Shown in pieces: positions 1 to 8,014 of a stretch of 64,000 nucleotides of DNA (position 1 is the stretch's first letter; each line of letters begins with the position of its first letter). The stretch spans positions 644,057-708,056 of the forward strand of contig NZ_BNCK01000002.1 in assembly GCF_014656435.1 (NCBI RefSeq), written 5' to 3'. Below the pieces are notes generated by a model, which had not been told where the DNA came from, did no database searches, and saw nothing but the letters and a program-made list of their open reading frames with translations. Both the position numbers and the translations under genes were made by a program. The DNA is from Thalassotalea marina. GTDB taxonomy: Bacteria; Pseudomonadota; Gammaproteobacteria; Enterobacterales; Alteromonadaceae.

Positions 1-48
1 AAAACCAATCGCACAGGCGATTAGCGATACTCGGATTACTTTTTTCAT
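1..48 (-). CDS. traH: TraH, conjugative pilus assembly protein, first 16 codons only
   Basis: An ATG at 48-46 follows a strong ribosome-binding site (AAGGAGG, 9 bases upstream). It opens MKKVIRVSLIACAIGF, a typical start of a signal peptide, and runs off the left edge. It follows the traF stop codon by two bases. In F-type and SXT/R391 transfer operons the gene after traF is traH, a periplasmic or outer-membrane pilus assembly factor. The name rests on position and the exported N-terminus, because only 16 residues are visible. Confidence 0.6.
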   Translation of the reverse strand, partial: MKKVIRVSLIACAIGF

Positions 49-50
49 TG

Positions 51-1016
51 TTATAACCCTCCTTGTGCACGCAGATAGCGAACAAGGAACTCAGGGTCCT
101 GTAATATCTTTTCGTTAAGCTCTTGGGCTGACATCGCGAGTGACACGCCGGGTTGAACAGGTCTGGTGGCATAGTAAGTTTGATCGTCAATCCAACCGGC
201 TTGATGGGCTGCGAGAATGATTCGATTATTGAGCTCATCAAGGCTCATTGCGCCTTGTCCAATCGGAGTAATAACGTTAGGCGGGTCAACTAAGAACACG
301 GCAGGGACAGTCGTAACGGACAAGGATTGTGCTTGTCCTGAATCGACTTTGTAATTGGGAAACTCTCCACCGGGTAAAGGCAAGCCATCGACAGCAATAG
401 CAAACACCTCGAACCCATAGTTCAAGGCCATAGATTCGATGATAGGCGCTTGAGCATGGCAATAAGGGCAATCCGAACGATAGAAAAAGAACAAACCAGC
501 CCGCTTCGCTACTTCACCTAAAGCTACATCACGTTGAGCGCCAGCTTCTCGATCCATCCGATTGGCAGCATAGGTCGCCAAGGGTCTGCGACTGATTTCA
601 TCCAAAACAGGATCGCCCATGACCACCTGCTGACTAACATCAGCAAACTGTGAGCCCTTATCCATCATGACGCGCTGGAGATACAGATAGGCTCTGACGT
701 TCTCATTCGTCGGCTCATCAATTGCCTTGTCCATGAACGACTGCATGTGCTCACGAAACCAGGCAGCACTGAAAGGCTTTAGCCCGTCCTTAGTGGGCTC
801 CACAACACCAGATTTCGGCTTCATTAGGTCTTCAGACTCGGCTGGCTCGGGAATGACCTGATACCAAAACCAACCTTCCTGACCACGCTGATAGAATTGC
901 CCATCACTAGCATAGGCGGGCAAGATGAATAGAAAGAAAATAATGATTGGGATGGTCACCCATAGGATGAACCAAGGTAACAAAGGCGTTCTCATTGTCA
1001 GCTCCAGAAATTTCAC
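51..1016 (-). CDS. traF: TraF, thioredoxin-fold conjugative pilus assembly protein
   Basis: A 321-residue exported protein with an N-terminal hydrophobic segment (about residues 15-36). The C-terminal half is thioredoxin-like, with a CPYC pair near residue 184 and a cis-proline context (VTTVPAVFLVDPP) near residue 239. F-type TraF acts in the periplasm during pilus extension. Family members of SXT, R391 and IncA/C type often keep the CxxC that F TraF has lost, so this one may be redox active. With DsbC it would help fold the cysteine-rich TraN, TraU and TraH. It is the last gene before traH, two bases apart, and no promoter is evident between them. Confidence 0.9.
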   Translation of the reverse strand: MKFLELTMRTPLLPWFILWVTIPIIIFFLFILPAYASDGQFYQRGQEGWFWYQVIPEPAESEDLMKPKSGVVEPTKDGLKPFSAAWFREHMQSFMDKAIDEPTNENVRAYLYLQRVMMDKGSQFADVSQQVVMGDPVLDEISRRPLATYAANRMDREAGAQRDVALGEVAKRAGLFFFYRSDCPYCHAQAPIIESMALNYGFEVFAIAVDGLPLPGGEFPNYKVDSGQAQSLSVTTVPAVFLVDPPNVITPIGQGAMSLDELNNRIILAAHQAGWIDDQTYYATRPVQPGVSLAMSAQELNEKILQDPEFLVRYLRAQGGL

Positions 1017-1087
1017 AGAGCTAACATGCTAAAGATCCCCGTAAGAGCGATTGGCCAGATAGATGAAGGAATCGTGTGTGTTTCTGA

Positions 1088-1792
1088 CTATCTATTAAAC
1101 ACTGTTACTAACGTAAGTGCTTTGGCTGATGGCACCATCACAAAGTGCATACCAGAGCTCCCATGACACCAAAACTCTGCCTGTACGAAATATTTTTTTG
1201 CTTTCTTTGAAGCTATACATTCTGGCAATAAAGATTTTGCCAATTCTGTGCTACACAATTTAGCGCACAAAGCCTTCCAAGGATGCTTAGGTACACCGCC
1301 TGAAAGCCGTTCCACAAACCTTTCCAGTGCATGACGAGTCACCACGACAGGCCCAATGTTCGGAACGTTGATGACCTCATCGATTTCTCTCACGGTAGCA
1401 TTATCGACGCTGTATTCTTCGAAGGAATATGAGAGCCAATCTTCCCGTTTCTCTACCGATATCTGTGCTTCCTGGTATCGAGTGAGCAAAAACCTAGTCA
1501 GGCTGTAAAGTGAATGCTGAGTTGAGCGTTGTTTCTGTAACTTTTTGATAGCTCCTTTACTGACCCGGATTTGAAGCCCATTACCGCTTCGGTTACTCCC
1601 CATCACCTCTTTCACTGACAGTAGGTGATGAATCGCATAGAGCTCAGCTGCAATTGGCTTTTGCTGCTCAGTTAGCTTGTCGTATTGCTCACCTAAATCG
1701 ACCTTTAGTTCACCACCTCTTCGAAGGCCGGTCTTCCAGTAAACCGTAAACTCACCATCAATCTGCTTTGTTAACAGGGTTAATACCATCAT
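1088..1792 (-). CDS. Conserved ICE protein of unknown function between the primase-like gene and traF
   Basis: A 234-residue soluble protein. The start has ATGATG with AGGAG about 8 bases upstream. I do not recognise a catalytic domain. The middle is basic (residues 75-95). The segment VVVTRHALERFVERL near residue 150 resembles a motif in short toxin-like or RNase-like proteins, but that is too weak for an assignment. The position, just upstream of traF, corresponds to the s073/hotspot 3 neighbourhood of SXT-like elements. It has its own upstream region with a promoter-like element at 1836-1853 that recurs at 60266-60283, so it may be transcribed separately. Confidence 0.7.
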   Translation of the reverse strand: MMVLTLLTKQIDGEFTVYWKTGLRRGGELKVDLGEQYDKLTEQQKPIAAELYAIHHLLSVKEVMGSNRSGNGLQIRVSKGAIKKLQKQRSTQHSLYSLTRFLLTRYQEAQISVEKREDWLSYSFEEYSVDNATVREIDEVINVPNIGPVVVTRHALERFVERLSGGVPKHPWKALCAKLCSTELAKSLLPECIASKKAKKYFVQAEFWCHGSSGMHFVMVPSAKALTLVTVFNR

Positions 1793-1835
1793 GTTTGTTT
1801 CTCCTATTGGTTATCTATTTTTCATTCTCCATGAT

Positions 1836-1853
1836 TTTTCAAATATGCAAGGC
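1836..1853 (-). promoter_or_regulatory. 18-base element shared with 60266-60283
   Basis: Read on the minus strand the block is GCCTTGCATATTTGAAAA. It recurs exactly at 60266-60283, and the next 17 bases remain similar. In both places it lies 43-55 bases upstream of a minus-strand start codon. TTGCAT could serve as a -35 hexamer, or the block could be an activator site. I cannot say which protein binds it. Confidence 0.4.
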
Positions 1854-1878
1854 GCAAAAAAAGGGGCCGAAGCCCCTT
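1854..1878 (-). terminator. Rho-independent terminator of the primase-like gene
   Basis: On the minus strand the hairpin AAGGGGC-TTCG-GCCCCTT is followed directly by a run of T. It starts 3 bases after the stop codon of the primase-like gene and separates that unit from the 234-residue gene downstream. Confidence 0.9.
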
Positions 1879-1881
1879 AGA

Positions 1882-2955
1882 TCAGATATGAACTTTCGGA
1901 AAGCCCATGGCTCCGTAAACATTCAGCACATCATTCCAATCCCAACTTTTCACGCCAAGTGACGTTGGTATCGGAGGGATCAGAACTTGTGTCAGAATGC
2001 CTTTTTGCCAGGCTTTTTTCTTGAGTTCATTCGCTGCATTCAGGCCGGTCTCAGAGAGATCGTGATCTGCCCAGATGTACAGCATTTTCACATTACTTGG
2101 TGGTTCAAACCTAGCCAGTAGCGTTGCATTCACAACCGACCAACATGTCTGTCCCGTAGCTCTGGTAACCGCTAAAGCTGTTTCGATGCCTTCAGAAACA
2201 CCTAATACCTCACCAGGCTCACCTATCGGAATGGCACCACCAGTGATTGTTCTGTCACTTGGTATCGGCATCATCTTTTTAGGCTTTTCAACCGGCGCTT
2301 TGAATCCATCTTCACTTAGGTAGATCCGATGAAACGTGGCCGAACGCCCTTGCTGAGTAACGATTTTACCTAGCAGCGCTGGGTAGCTATCGATAAACAA
2401 GCCATCTTCATCATGGTAAGGCAAGTTTGGATGATACCTCAGCACCGAATCCCATTCAGGACGAAGCCGGGTAACAATGCCACGACGATGCATGTAGTTC
2501 CAAACTGGTTGCGCACGAGTATCTGCAAGAGAAAACGTTTCTCCCCAGGTTTGATTCAAGCGATGGATAATCGCTTTGTCCTCGTCCTGCTTTCTAGCCT
2601 TCCAATCAACTGCGTTACTCGGTATTGGCCGAATAGGCGCTTGTATTTGTCCGGGTTGAATACCAAGAACCTGGCCGATTGCTTCAATAGACTGAGCAAA
2701 GTTCCATCCATTAATCCAAGACAACAGTTCAAAACCATCATGAAAGATACCGCAGGTGTTACAAACGCCACCTCCGGTATATTCAGCATCTTTGAATAGC
2801 CTAAAGCCATCACGACCGCCATGAACAGGACAAGCCACATGACGGCCCTTTCGAGCAATGGCGGCATCAAGTTCTGGCACCAATACCGCTAATACTTGAA
2901 GCCATTGGCCATTAAGATATGGCCTTACTGTTTCAATTTGTAAAGGTAACGCCAT
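1882..2955 (-). CDS. Primase-like protein with zinc-binding and TOPRIM domains
   Basis: 357 residues. The N-terminal zinc-binding module has a CPVHGG motif near residue 42 and CNTCG near residue 65, as in DnaG-type and plasmid/phage primases. A TOPRIM region follows, with VSEGIETALA near residue 250 and ADHD near residue 293 supplying the conserved Glu and Asp pair. Such proteins prime lagging-strand synthesis. On a conjugative element this could convert transferred single strands or support replication of the excised circle. A perfect AAGGAGG sits 5 bases before the ATG. The gene is bounded by its own terminator and preceded by a terminator-like hairpin, so it is probably its own unit. Confidence 0.8.
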   Translation of the reverse strand: MALPLQIETVRPYLNGQWLQVLAVLVPELDAAIARKGRHVACPVHGGRDGFRLFKDAEYTGGGVCNTCGIFHDGFELLSWINGWNFAQSIEAIGQVLGIQPGQIQAPIRPIPSNAVDWKARKQDEDKAIIHRLNQTWGETFSLADTRAQPVWNYMHRRGIVTRLRPEWDSVLRYHPNLPYHDEDGLFIDSYPALLGKIVTQQGRSATFHRIYLSEDGFKAPVEKPKKMMPIPSDRTITGGAIPIGEPGEVLGVSEGIETALAVTRATGQTCWSVVNATLLARFEPPSNVKMLYIWADHDLSETGLNAANELKKKAWQKGILTQVLIPPIPTSLGVKSWDWNDVLNVYGAMGFPKVHI

Positions 2956-2970
2956 ATAACCTCCTTAAGT

Positions 2971-3009
2971 AAAAAGCCGACTCCTACCACTGGTGGTAAA
3001 AGTCAGCTT
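2971..3009 (-). terminator. Terminator or attenuator hairpin before the primase-like gene
   Basis: On the minus strand AGCTGACT pairs with AGTCGGCT around an inner ACCAC/GTGGT helix, and the stem ends in TTTTT. It lies between the 113-residue gene and the primase-like gene, so it can end the upstream transcript or attenuate the next one. Unlike the leaders farther right, it does not cover the ribosome-binding site. Confidence 0.65.
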
Positions 3010-3045
3010 AGGTCCAGCATTAGCCGTTCGGTTAATACAGGAGCG

Positions 3046-3387
3046 TTAGTCAAGCTGGATACCATGTCGTCTTAATAGCCACATGATGGACTCACGAAGC
3101 ACATCAGGATCGACAACGGCAGCCATTGCGCAAACACGAAAGCAAAATGGCGCTATTTCGTCATTTTGAATCCACGACAACACATCCTTGCGCAACCGAG
3201 TACTGACACGACCGTCCAGCAATACACGGATCGCATCCAAAAGAATGCCTTCGCGTAACTGCCAGATTTCCGTGTCAGACCAAGTGACTGGGGCATCATC
3301 AAACTCAAATAGAAATTCGAGCTGTGATGATGTGTGCTGATGGGACTGCTTTTGTGATGTAGGAGAATGGGCAATACGCCCATTCAT
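3046..3387 (-). CDS. Small conserved ICE protein downstream of radC, function unknown
   Basis: 113 residues, soluble, with a hydrophilic N-terminus rich in Ser, Gln and His and a helical remainder. The ATG at 3387 overlaps the last base of the radC stop codon, so the two genes are translationally coupled. No motif is recognised. An SXT-type hypothetical gene occupies the same place next to radC. Confidence 0.75.
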   Translation of the reverse strand: MNGRIAHSPTSQKQSHQHTSSQLEFLFEFDDAPVTWSDTEIWQLREGILLDAIRVLLDGRVSTRLRKDVLSWIQNDEIAPFCFRVCAMAAVVDPDVLRESIMWLLRRHGIQLD

Positions 3388-3896
3388 TACAGATAACCGC
3401 GTTCGGCAAGCGAAACGCAGCCCTCGGATGCGACCACGACATGGTCAAGCGTTCGAATATCAACAAGTGACAAGGCGTCACGGAGTCGATGAGTGATGCG
3501 TTTATCAGCTTCACTTGGCTCAGGATCACCCGATGGATGGTTATGAACCAGTATCACTGCTGCCGCATTAAGTTCTAGCGCTCGTTTTGTTACTTCCCTT
3601 GGATAAACGCTCGCTGCATCTAAAGTGCCTTTGAACAGCTCTTCAAATCGAATAACGCGATGCTTTGTATCAAGAAACAGTACGCCAAAGACTTCGTGCT
3701 CATACTCGTGCATCAGTGTTTGCAGGTATGAGAACGCCGACGATGGCTGTTCAATTTTTCGACCTTTACTCAATCGACCACGGGCAAGCTTGAGCGCCAT
3801 ATCTAAGATATCCGCTTCAGTCACTTGCTCAGGAACGATGTAAGTACCGGCTTCTTCGCCAGCTAAGAACTTTTTGTTTTTCATAGGAGTCTCCAA
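3387..3896 (-). CDS. radC: RadC-like JAB-domain protein
   Basis: 169 residues. The MPN/JAB zinc metalloprotease-like signature is complete: HNHPSGDPEPS near residue 118 followed by a conserved Asp, with the conserved Glu further upstream. RadC proteins are common on mobile elements, but their biochemical role is unsettled; the old link to recombinational repair in E. coli is not supported by later work. It sits in a cluster of single-strand annealing and DNA-handling genes. Its leader (3886-3956) pairs the ribosome-binding site in a hairpin. The overlapping 113-residue gene is downstream. Confidence 0.9.
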   Translation of the reverse strand: METPMKNKKFLAGEEAGTYIVPEQVTEADILDMALKLARGRLSKGRKIEQPSSAFSYLQTLMHEYEHEVFGVLFLDTKHRVIRFEELFKGTLDAASVYPREVTKRALELNAAAVILVHNHPSGDPEPSEADKRITHRLRDALSLVDIRTLDHVVVASEGCVSLAERGYL

Positions 3897-3956
3897 AAAA
3901 AAGCGGAGACGAACCCATGCCCTGAAGGGGACGGAATCGTCCCCGCAGGGTGGTAA
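3886..3956 (-). promoter_or_regulatory. Two-helix leader of radC
   Basis: On the minus strand the first helix is CCCTG/CAGGG enclosing GGGGACG/CGTCCCC. The second is GTCTCC, a U-rich loop, then GGAGAC, which contains the ribosome-binding site just before ATG. This is the clearest copy of a structure repeated before eight other genes in the region. Confidence 0.75.
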
Positions 3957-3967
3957 AATTGATGTGG

Positions 3968-5623
3968 TTACTGAATTAACAGTTGTTGTGTTACTTCGAA
4001 TAACTCACGCTTTAGATCTTTGACGTCATTAATCATAATGCTTTGAGGAAAGAATTTCTCAACACTGCGTGTTTGAATCCCTATCCCCAGCAGCTCAAAG
4101 CCACTGCGTCTGCACCGGTCAACAATGTCATGCGTGGCAGCCCAATCATCTGGGTCACCATCCGTTAGCACTATCATTAGCTTTCGCTTCTGTTTTTGCG
4201 CTAACAAACTGTTTGCCGCAAACCACATCGCTTGTGCCATAGGCGTACAACCTCGTGGTTTTTGGTCAAAACAGGCGGCCCGATGTCGAACCGATTGCTT
4301 GGGCAATAACGCGATAGAAACTTCCTGATGAATACCAGGAAAATAACTGACCGCAGGTACAACACCCGGTATGCCTTCCAGTGCCATGGCCAAAGCCAAA
4401 GCAGCTTCATTGGCAACATGAAAGTACTTTCGATTACCTTCGCCAATGGGTTTACCCATTGAACCCGATATATCGACAAGCAAGTGCACAGCGGCATTGG
4501 GGGCAATGCGAGGTTGCCTTTGAATAAACAATCTCGACTCACCGGCTTGTGAAGCGGCAAGACGATGGGTTGCCACTCGAAGACCGTGCCTTTTGGCATG
4601 ATTCCGATTGTCCTGACTGGACTGAACCATGCCCCTAAGTCGGGCTCGAATTTGAGCAGACTCCGACGCCGATAAGGTCAAGATGGCCTCATCACCCAAC
4701 ATAGCTTGCTCTGCTTGGGGCAAACTGAGAGGTGTGACGCCCTGATGTCCTTCAGCTTGTTCCGACAACACTTCTGCCACTTGGGCAAAGGTATCGGGTT
4801 CAAACTGAGCGGCACTGGCCTCTAAGGCTTGTCGCAAATTGTCAGCTTGATCAGAGTTATCTGAATCCCCCGTTTCAGCAACATCCGCCGTTGCAGACGA
4901 GTCTGTTTCAGGGATTTGACTGTCACTACTGTTATTGCTGTCATTACTCGCATCTTGTCCAATGTCATTACCGCTATCAGCATCCGACTCATCCTGTGGT
5001 GGACGAGATTCTTCTTCCAACATGGCAACGATGGCATCGACAAGTTTCAGCACTTCACCTGTAGATGCCAGGCTAGGCACTGCTGTAAGCATGGCGCTTA
5101 ACCGGCTCATCGCTGCGGCAGGAAAGAGTTGTCTCACTCTTTCATCAACCGCTTGATACAGAGGTGTCAGCGCTTTCTGACCCAGAAAATGGCATCTCAA
5201 GCGGAACAACAACCATGCTTGCAAGTTAGATGCAGGCTCAAGCTGTTCAGGTACACTCATTTGCTGTGTGTCCACCATGTACTCAATCACTTGCGAAATA
5301 CTGCGCCGGGTTCCGGGGTAATCCTTTGCCAATTCGTTTTCAATGCGAACGTCCTCAATGATATTGAGAAGTGCCTTACGGATCGGCTTGGACGACGCCT
5401 TCTGCACCATGTCAAAATTGGTATGCCGAATATGCGCCGCTTCATGAGCCAGATAACCCCAAGCTATCTGTTGATAGTGTGGGTCGTCTGGGTTTGCTGT
5501 TGGGATCACAATCCGCTCACCATCGGTAAACGCATCTTGTCCTTGAATAAGCACCTTCACACCAAACTTTTCGCCATAAGCGGCGGCAACGATTGGCAGT
5601 GCGTTTTTTAATGGATGATTCAT
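3968..5623 (-). CDS. CobT-like von Willebrand factor A domain protein
   Basis: 551 residues. The N-terminal part has HEAAH near residue 61, a zincin-like motif. An acidic, Asp/Ser-rich linker (about 205-265) follows. The C-terminal VWA domain has the MIDAS motif DISGSMG near residue 388 and LTDGDPDD near residue 487. The architecture matches CobT-like partners of MoxR/CobS AAA+ ATPases, and such an ATPase is encoded three genes upstream (8014-8973). These pairs act as metal-dependent chaperone machines. A cobalamin role is unlikely here, because no cobalt chelatase genes are present. It has its own two-helix leader. Confidence 0.85.
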   Translation of the reverse strand: MNHPLKNALPIVAAAYGEKFGVKVLIQGQDAFTDGERIVIPTANPDDPHYQQIAWGYLAHEAAHIRHTNFDMVQKASSKPIRKALLNIIEDVRIENELAKDYPGTRRSISQVIEYMVDTQQMSVPEQLEPASNLQAWLLFRLRCHFLGQKALTPLYQAVDERVRQLFPAAAMSRLSAMLTAVPSLASTGEVLKLVDAIVAMLEEESRPPQDESDADSGNDIGQDASNDSNNSSDSQIPETDSSATADVAETGDSDNSDQADNLRQALEASAAQFEPDTFAQVAEVLSEQAEGHQGVTPLSLPQAEQAMLGDEAILTLSASESAQIRARLRGMVQSSQDNRNHAKRHGLRVATHRLAASQAGESRLFIQRQPRIAPNAAVHLLVDISGSMGKPIGEGNRKYFHVANEAALALAMALEGIPGVVPAVSYFPGIHQEVSIALLPKQSVRHRAACFDQKPRGCTPMAQAMWFAANSLLAQKQKRKLMIVLTDGDPDDWAATHDIVDRCRRSGFELLGIGIQTRSVEKFFPQSIMINDVKDLKRELFEVTQQLLIQ

Positions 5624-5626
5624 GGG

Positions 5627-5687
5627 AGTCTCCTAATCATTAGGGGGAATACTCCCTCAGCGGGAGCGTTTCCCCGCTGGGAATGTG
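5627..5687 (-). promoter_or_regulatory. Two-helix leader of the CobT-like gene
   Basis: On the minus strand helix 1 is CAGCGGG/CCCGCTG inside CCC/GGG. Helix 2 is GGGAGT/ACTCCC enclosing CCTAAT/ATTAGG, so the AGGAG ribosome-binding site is base-paired. The sequence differs from the radC leader but the pairing plan is the same. Confidence 0.7.
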
Positions 5688-5692
5688 AGTGT

Positions 5693-6133
5693 TTAAACCT
5701 GTGCTTTTAGCTTATCCAGATCGTATTTTTGACCTAACCAAGCCACCAATTGAGCTGGACTCTCGTGCTGCTCAAATGACGTTTTAAGCTGGTCTAAACT
5801 CAGGATGTCATCCAATGTCAGACCGTACTGGTCTTGTAACTGAGTAGACACCTCGTGTTGATATTGCAGCCAGGCCCGCTCAAAAGCGGTTTGCTGCAAT
5901 GCCATGTTTGGAACAAATACCATGGCCGTTACCCAAGCTCCTTGTGCGTCCGCATCTGCGATCAAAACAGGGTTCTTGGGGATCACGACACTATGTGTTG
6001 AGTACGACCGTTGTACTAACGTTCGACAACACGCCACTTCTGGTATCGATTCACTTTCAACCGCATCAGTCACACCACGAAAATGTGCTTCAAACTGGTT
6101 CAGTTGGCTGGGGTTATGGATGGTTGATTGCAT
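5693..6133 (-). CDS. Conserved ICE protein of unknown function
   Basis: 146 residues, predicted soluble and mostly helical in the second half (residues 90-146). No catalytic motif or transmembrane segment is visible. It lies between the DUF3150-like and CobT-like genes, with its own leader and about 60 bases of spacing on each side, so it is co-oriented with the recombination cluster. It may be an accessory subunit of the CobS/CobT-like complex, but only position suggests this. Confidence 0.75.
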   Translation of the reverse strand: MQSTIHNPSQLNQFEAHFRGVTDAVESESIPEVACCRTLVQRSYSTHSVVIPKNPVLIADADAQGAWVTAMVFVPNMALQQTAFERAWLQYQHEVSTQLQDQYGLTLDDILSLDQLKTSFEQHESPAQLVAWLGQKYDLDKLKAQV

Positions 6134-6136
6134 AAT

Positions 6137-6185
6137 TTCCTCTTACATAGTTCAGAGGACATGCGCCCTTAAGGGCAACATGCCC
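6137..6185 (-). promoter_or_regulatory. Two-helix leader of the 146-residue protein gene
   Basis: On the minus strand helix 1 is CCTTGAGGGC/GCCCTTAAGG. Helix 2 is TCCTCT/AGAGGA, 5 bases before ATG, covering the ribosome-binding site. Confidence 0.65.
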
Positions 6186-6194
6186 TCAAGGACG

Positions 6195-7148
6195 TTAGAA
6201 ATAAAATGAGTTTGGTACAGTCGAACCAAGGTTTGGTCTGACGGTTGGTTGTGGTATTGCACGTAAGTTATCTGCCTGAGCAGATACTGGCTGTGCGGGT
6301 TTAGGTTCAGGTTTGGGCATCAGTTGTCTGATATCCAATTGACCTTCACCGTGCATTCTCATCTTGTCTGGATCAGACAAAATTAAAATGGTCGCCATCA
6401 GTTCGTGATAGAGATTGTCTGTCACAGGGCCGGTCTTCGGCAGACGAACAAATAAATTGTCCATCGCTTCGACCATCGGCTGAACTCGATGATCCAGGAA
6501 TGACAAACCATCCAACTTGTCTCTTAACCGTTTGAGAGGGTTAAGGGCTCGCTGACTGATTTGATTCTTACCTGCAACAGAACGCTCAAACAGTTCATTG
6601 GCATCACGAGCCACTTCCCTAAAGAGGGTGTGTCCCATACCATTGACCTTGTCATCTAAGCCACCAGCTTGTTCAGCTGGTTGCATTCGATAGATGGCAT
6701 AATCGAACTGAAGCCGTTGTTCCACGTCTTCGATGGGTGATAATGCACGCCGGATTGCATCTGCAAATTCCGGGTGTTTTGCAACCCAGTCAAACGTCAC
6801 CTGATCATAGTTGTCCAAGAACAACTGCTTGCACTGCGCAAACTCCTGACCGATCCGGTCAAGCTCTGGAACAATCTGATCAATTCGGTCTTCAGGGACG
6901 GCATAGCCACCTAAAAACCGCACACCGACTTGCTCACACAAGCGCTGCGCTTCTTTCTTAAGCCTTTCAAAGTTCGCCAATGCCTCTGGGTCGCAAATTT
7001 TTTTACTCCCTAAGCTGGCAACATCCTTCGGTGGAAGTTGGCTGCCATTGGCTAATCTGAAATCTTCAGGCCTTAGTTTTTTTCTACCGCTCCAGATGGA
7101 ACAGTCGATGTGACAAATCAAAAGTTTGTCGAGGGTTTGAATACTCAT
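6195..7148 (-). CDS. DUF3150-like conserved ICE protein
   Basis: 317 residues, mostly alpha-helical, with a low-complexity Pro/Gln-rich C-terminus. The overall organisation resembles DUF3150 proteins, which are encoded beside MoxR-type ATPases and VWA proteins on SXT-like ICEs and some phages. No enzymatic motif is visible. It lies between the WGR-like gene and the 146-residue gene and probably belongs with the CobS/CobT-like machinery. The Pfam name is from recollection of the family's look and context, so treat it as moderate. Confidence 0.7.
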   Translation of the reverse strand: MSIQTLDKLLICHIDCSIWSGRKKLRPEDFRLANGSQLPPKDVASLGSKKICDPEALANFERLKKEAQRLCEQVGVRFLGGYAVPEDRIDQIVPELDRIGQEFAQCKQLFLDNYDQVTFDWVAKHPEFADAIRRALSPIEDVEQRLQFDYAIYRMQPAEQAGGLDDKVNGMGHTLFREVARDANELFERSVAGKNQISQRALNPLKRLRDKLDGLSFLDHRVQPMVEAMDNLFVRLPKTGPVTDNLYHELMATILILSDPDKMRMHGEGQLDIRQLMPKPEPKPAQPVSAQADNLRAIPQPTVRPNLGSTVPNSFYF

Positions 7149-7151
7149 AGT

Positions 7152-7215
7152 GCATCCTCATGCGAGATGGGGACGCACCACTCCCAGCAGGAGCAATGGC
7201 CCCCGTTTGGGTGGT
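7152..7215 (-). promoter_or_regulatory. Two-helix leader of the DUF3150-like gene
   Basis: On the minus strand a GC-rich first hairpin (CCAC/GTGG ends) is followed by GTGCGTCC pairing with GGATGCAC (one G-U pair), ending 1 base before ATG. The GAGGA ribosome-binding site lies at the stem-loop junction. Confidence 0.6.
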
Positions 7216-7246
7216 AGTAGTTGACGCGCTAATGGCAATACCACTA

Positions 7247-8014
7247 TCAGAAATAGTAATTTTGCGAATCAGGCGACGATCGGTTGAGATCGATTTTCAC
7301 AGGCATTAAGTCCAGTGCTTCAGCTATCGGGCGAACCCGCTCTAAATCACTGCCTAGCAACCGCAATACATCTTTTTCCAACTTCAGTTGGTCGGATACT
7401 TCTATCCCTTCAGGACTCGCTACTGTGAGTGAACACAGTGGTGGTAATTGACGCTTAAAAGCCAGTAACAGCAACAATGGCCACGGGCCATCATCAGTGT
7501 TAACAATGCCAGCGCCTTCACCTGACACCATGCTGATTTGATTGGTACTAGGTAATCCGCTTTTGCAAAACCCTAATGACCATTCTCCAATCCTGACCTG
7601 GTTATCATCAATAACAGCCAAGCCATAGGCTTCAAGCAGCTTTGCCATATCGAACAACGCTTTTTTCGCCAGCGATATTTGGCCATTGACGTCCTTGCGA
7701 GTACGAAACTCCCAACTGACGTTATTGACGCACGCGACACTATCTAGCGCATTTGAGAGTTCAAATGGCCGCCCTTGATGATCAATGCCGACTTGTCCAA
7801 CCAATCGATAACCCTTGTTGATTTTCTCATTGATTCGTCGGTCTGCTTCAGCGTTAGGATCAGTCGAATCAATCAATCGCTGCTGCGACAATTGACCGGC
7901 TTTTCCAAACCGAACTTCAATCTCCTGGGTATCCGATCCAACGTAAATGGCCCATTCTTTGGCTGTCCCATCAGAATGACGGTAACGGTAAAGAGCAAAG
8001 CACTTATCCATCAT
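7247..8014 (-). CDS. WGR-domain-like conserved ICE protein
   Basis: About 256 residues. The first 80 residues look like a WGR domain: KEWAIYVGSDTQEIEVRFGKAG followed by a basic helix (ADRRINEKINKGY). WGR domains occur in PARPs and in nucleic-acid-binding bacterial proteins. The rest is unassigned. The ATG at 8014 overlaps the TGA of the CobS-like gene (TGATG), so it is coupled to the ATPase; a second ATG three bases on is equally possible. GGGAGG precedes both. It is the only gene in this block without its own two-helix leader, which fits coupled translation. Confidence 0.75.
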   Translation of the reverse strand: MMDKCFALYRYRHSDGTAKEWAIYVGSDTQEIEVRFGKAGQLSQQRLIDSTDPNAEADRRINEKINKGYRLVGQVGIDHQGRPFELSNALDSVACVNNVSWEFRTRKDVNGQISLAKKALFDMAKLLEAYGLAVIDDNQVRIGEWSLGFCKSGLPSTNQISMVSGEGAGIVNTDDGPWPLLLLLAFKRQLPPLCSLTVASPEGIEVSDQLKLEKDVLRLLGSDLERVRPIAEALDLMPVKIDLNRSSPDSQNYYF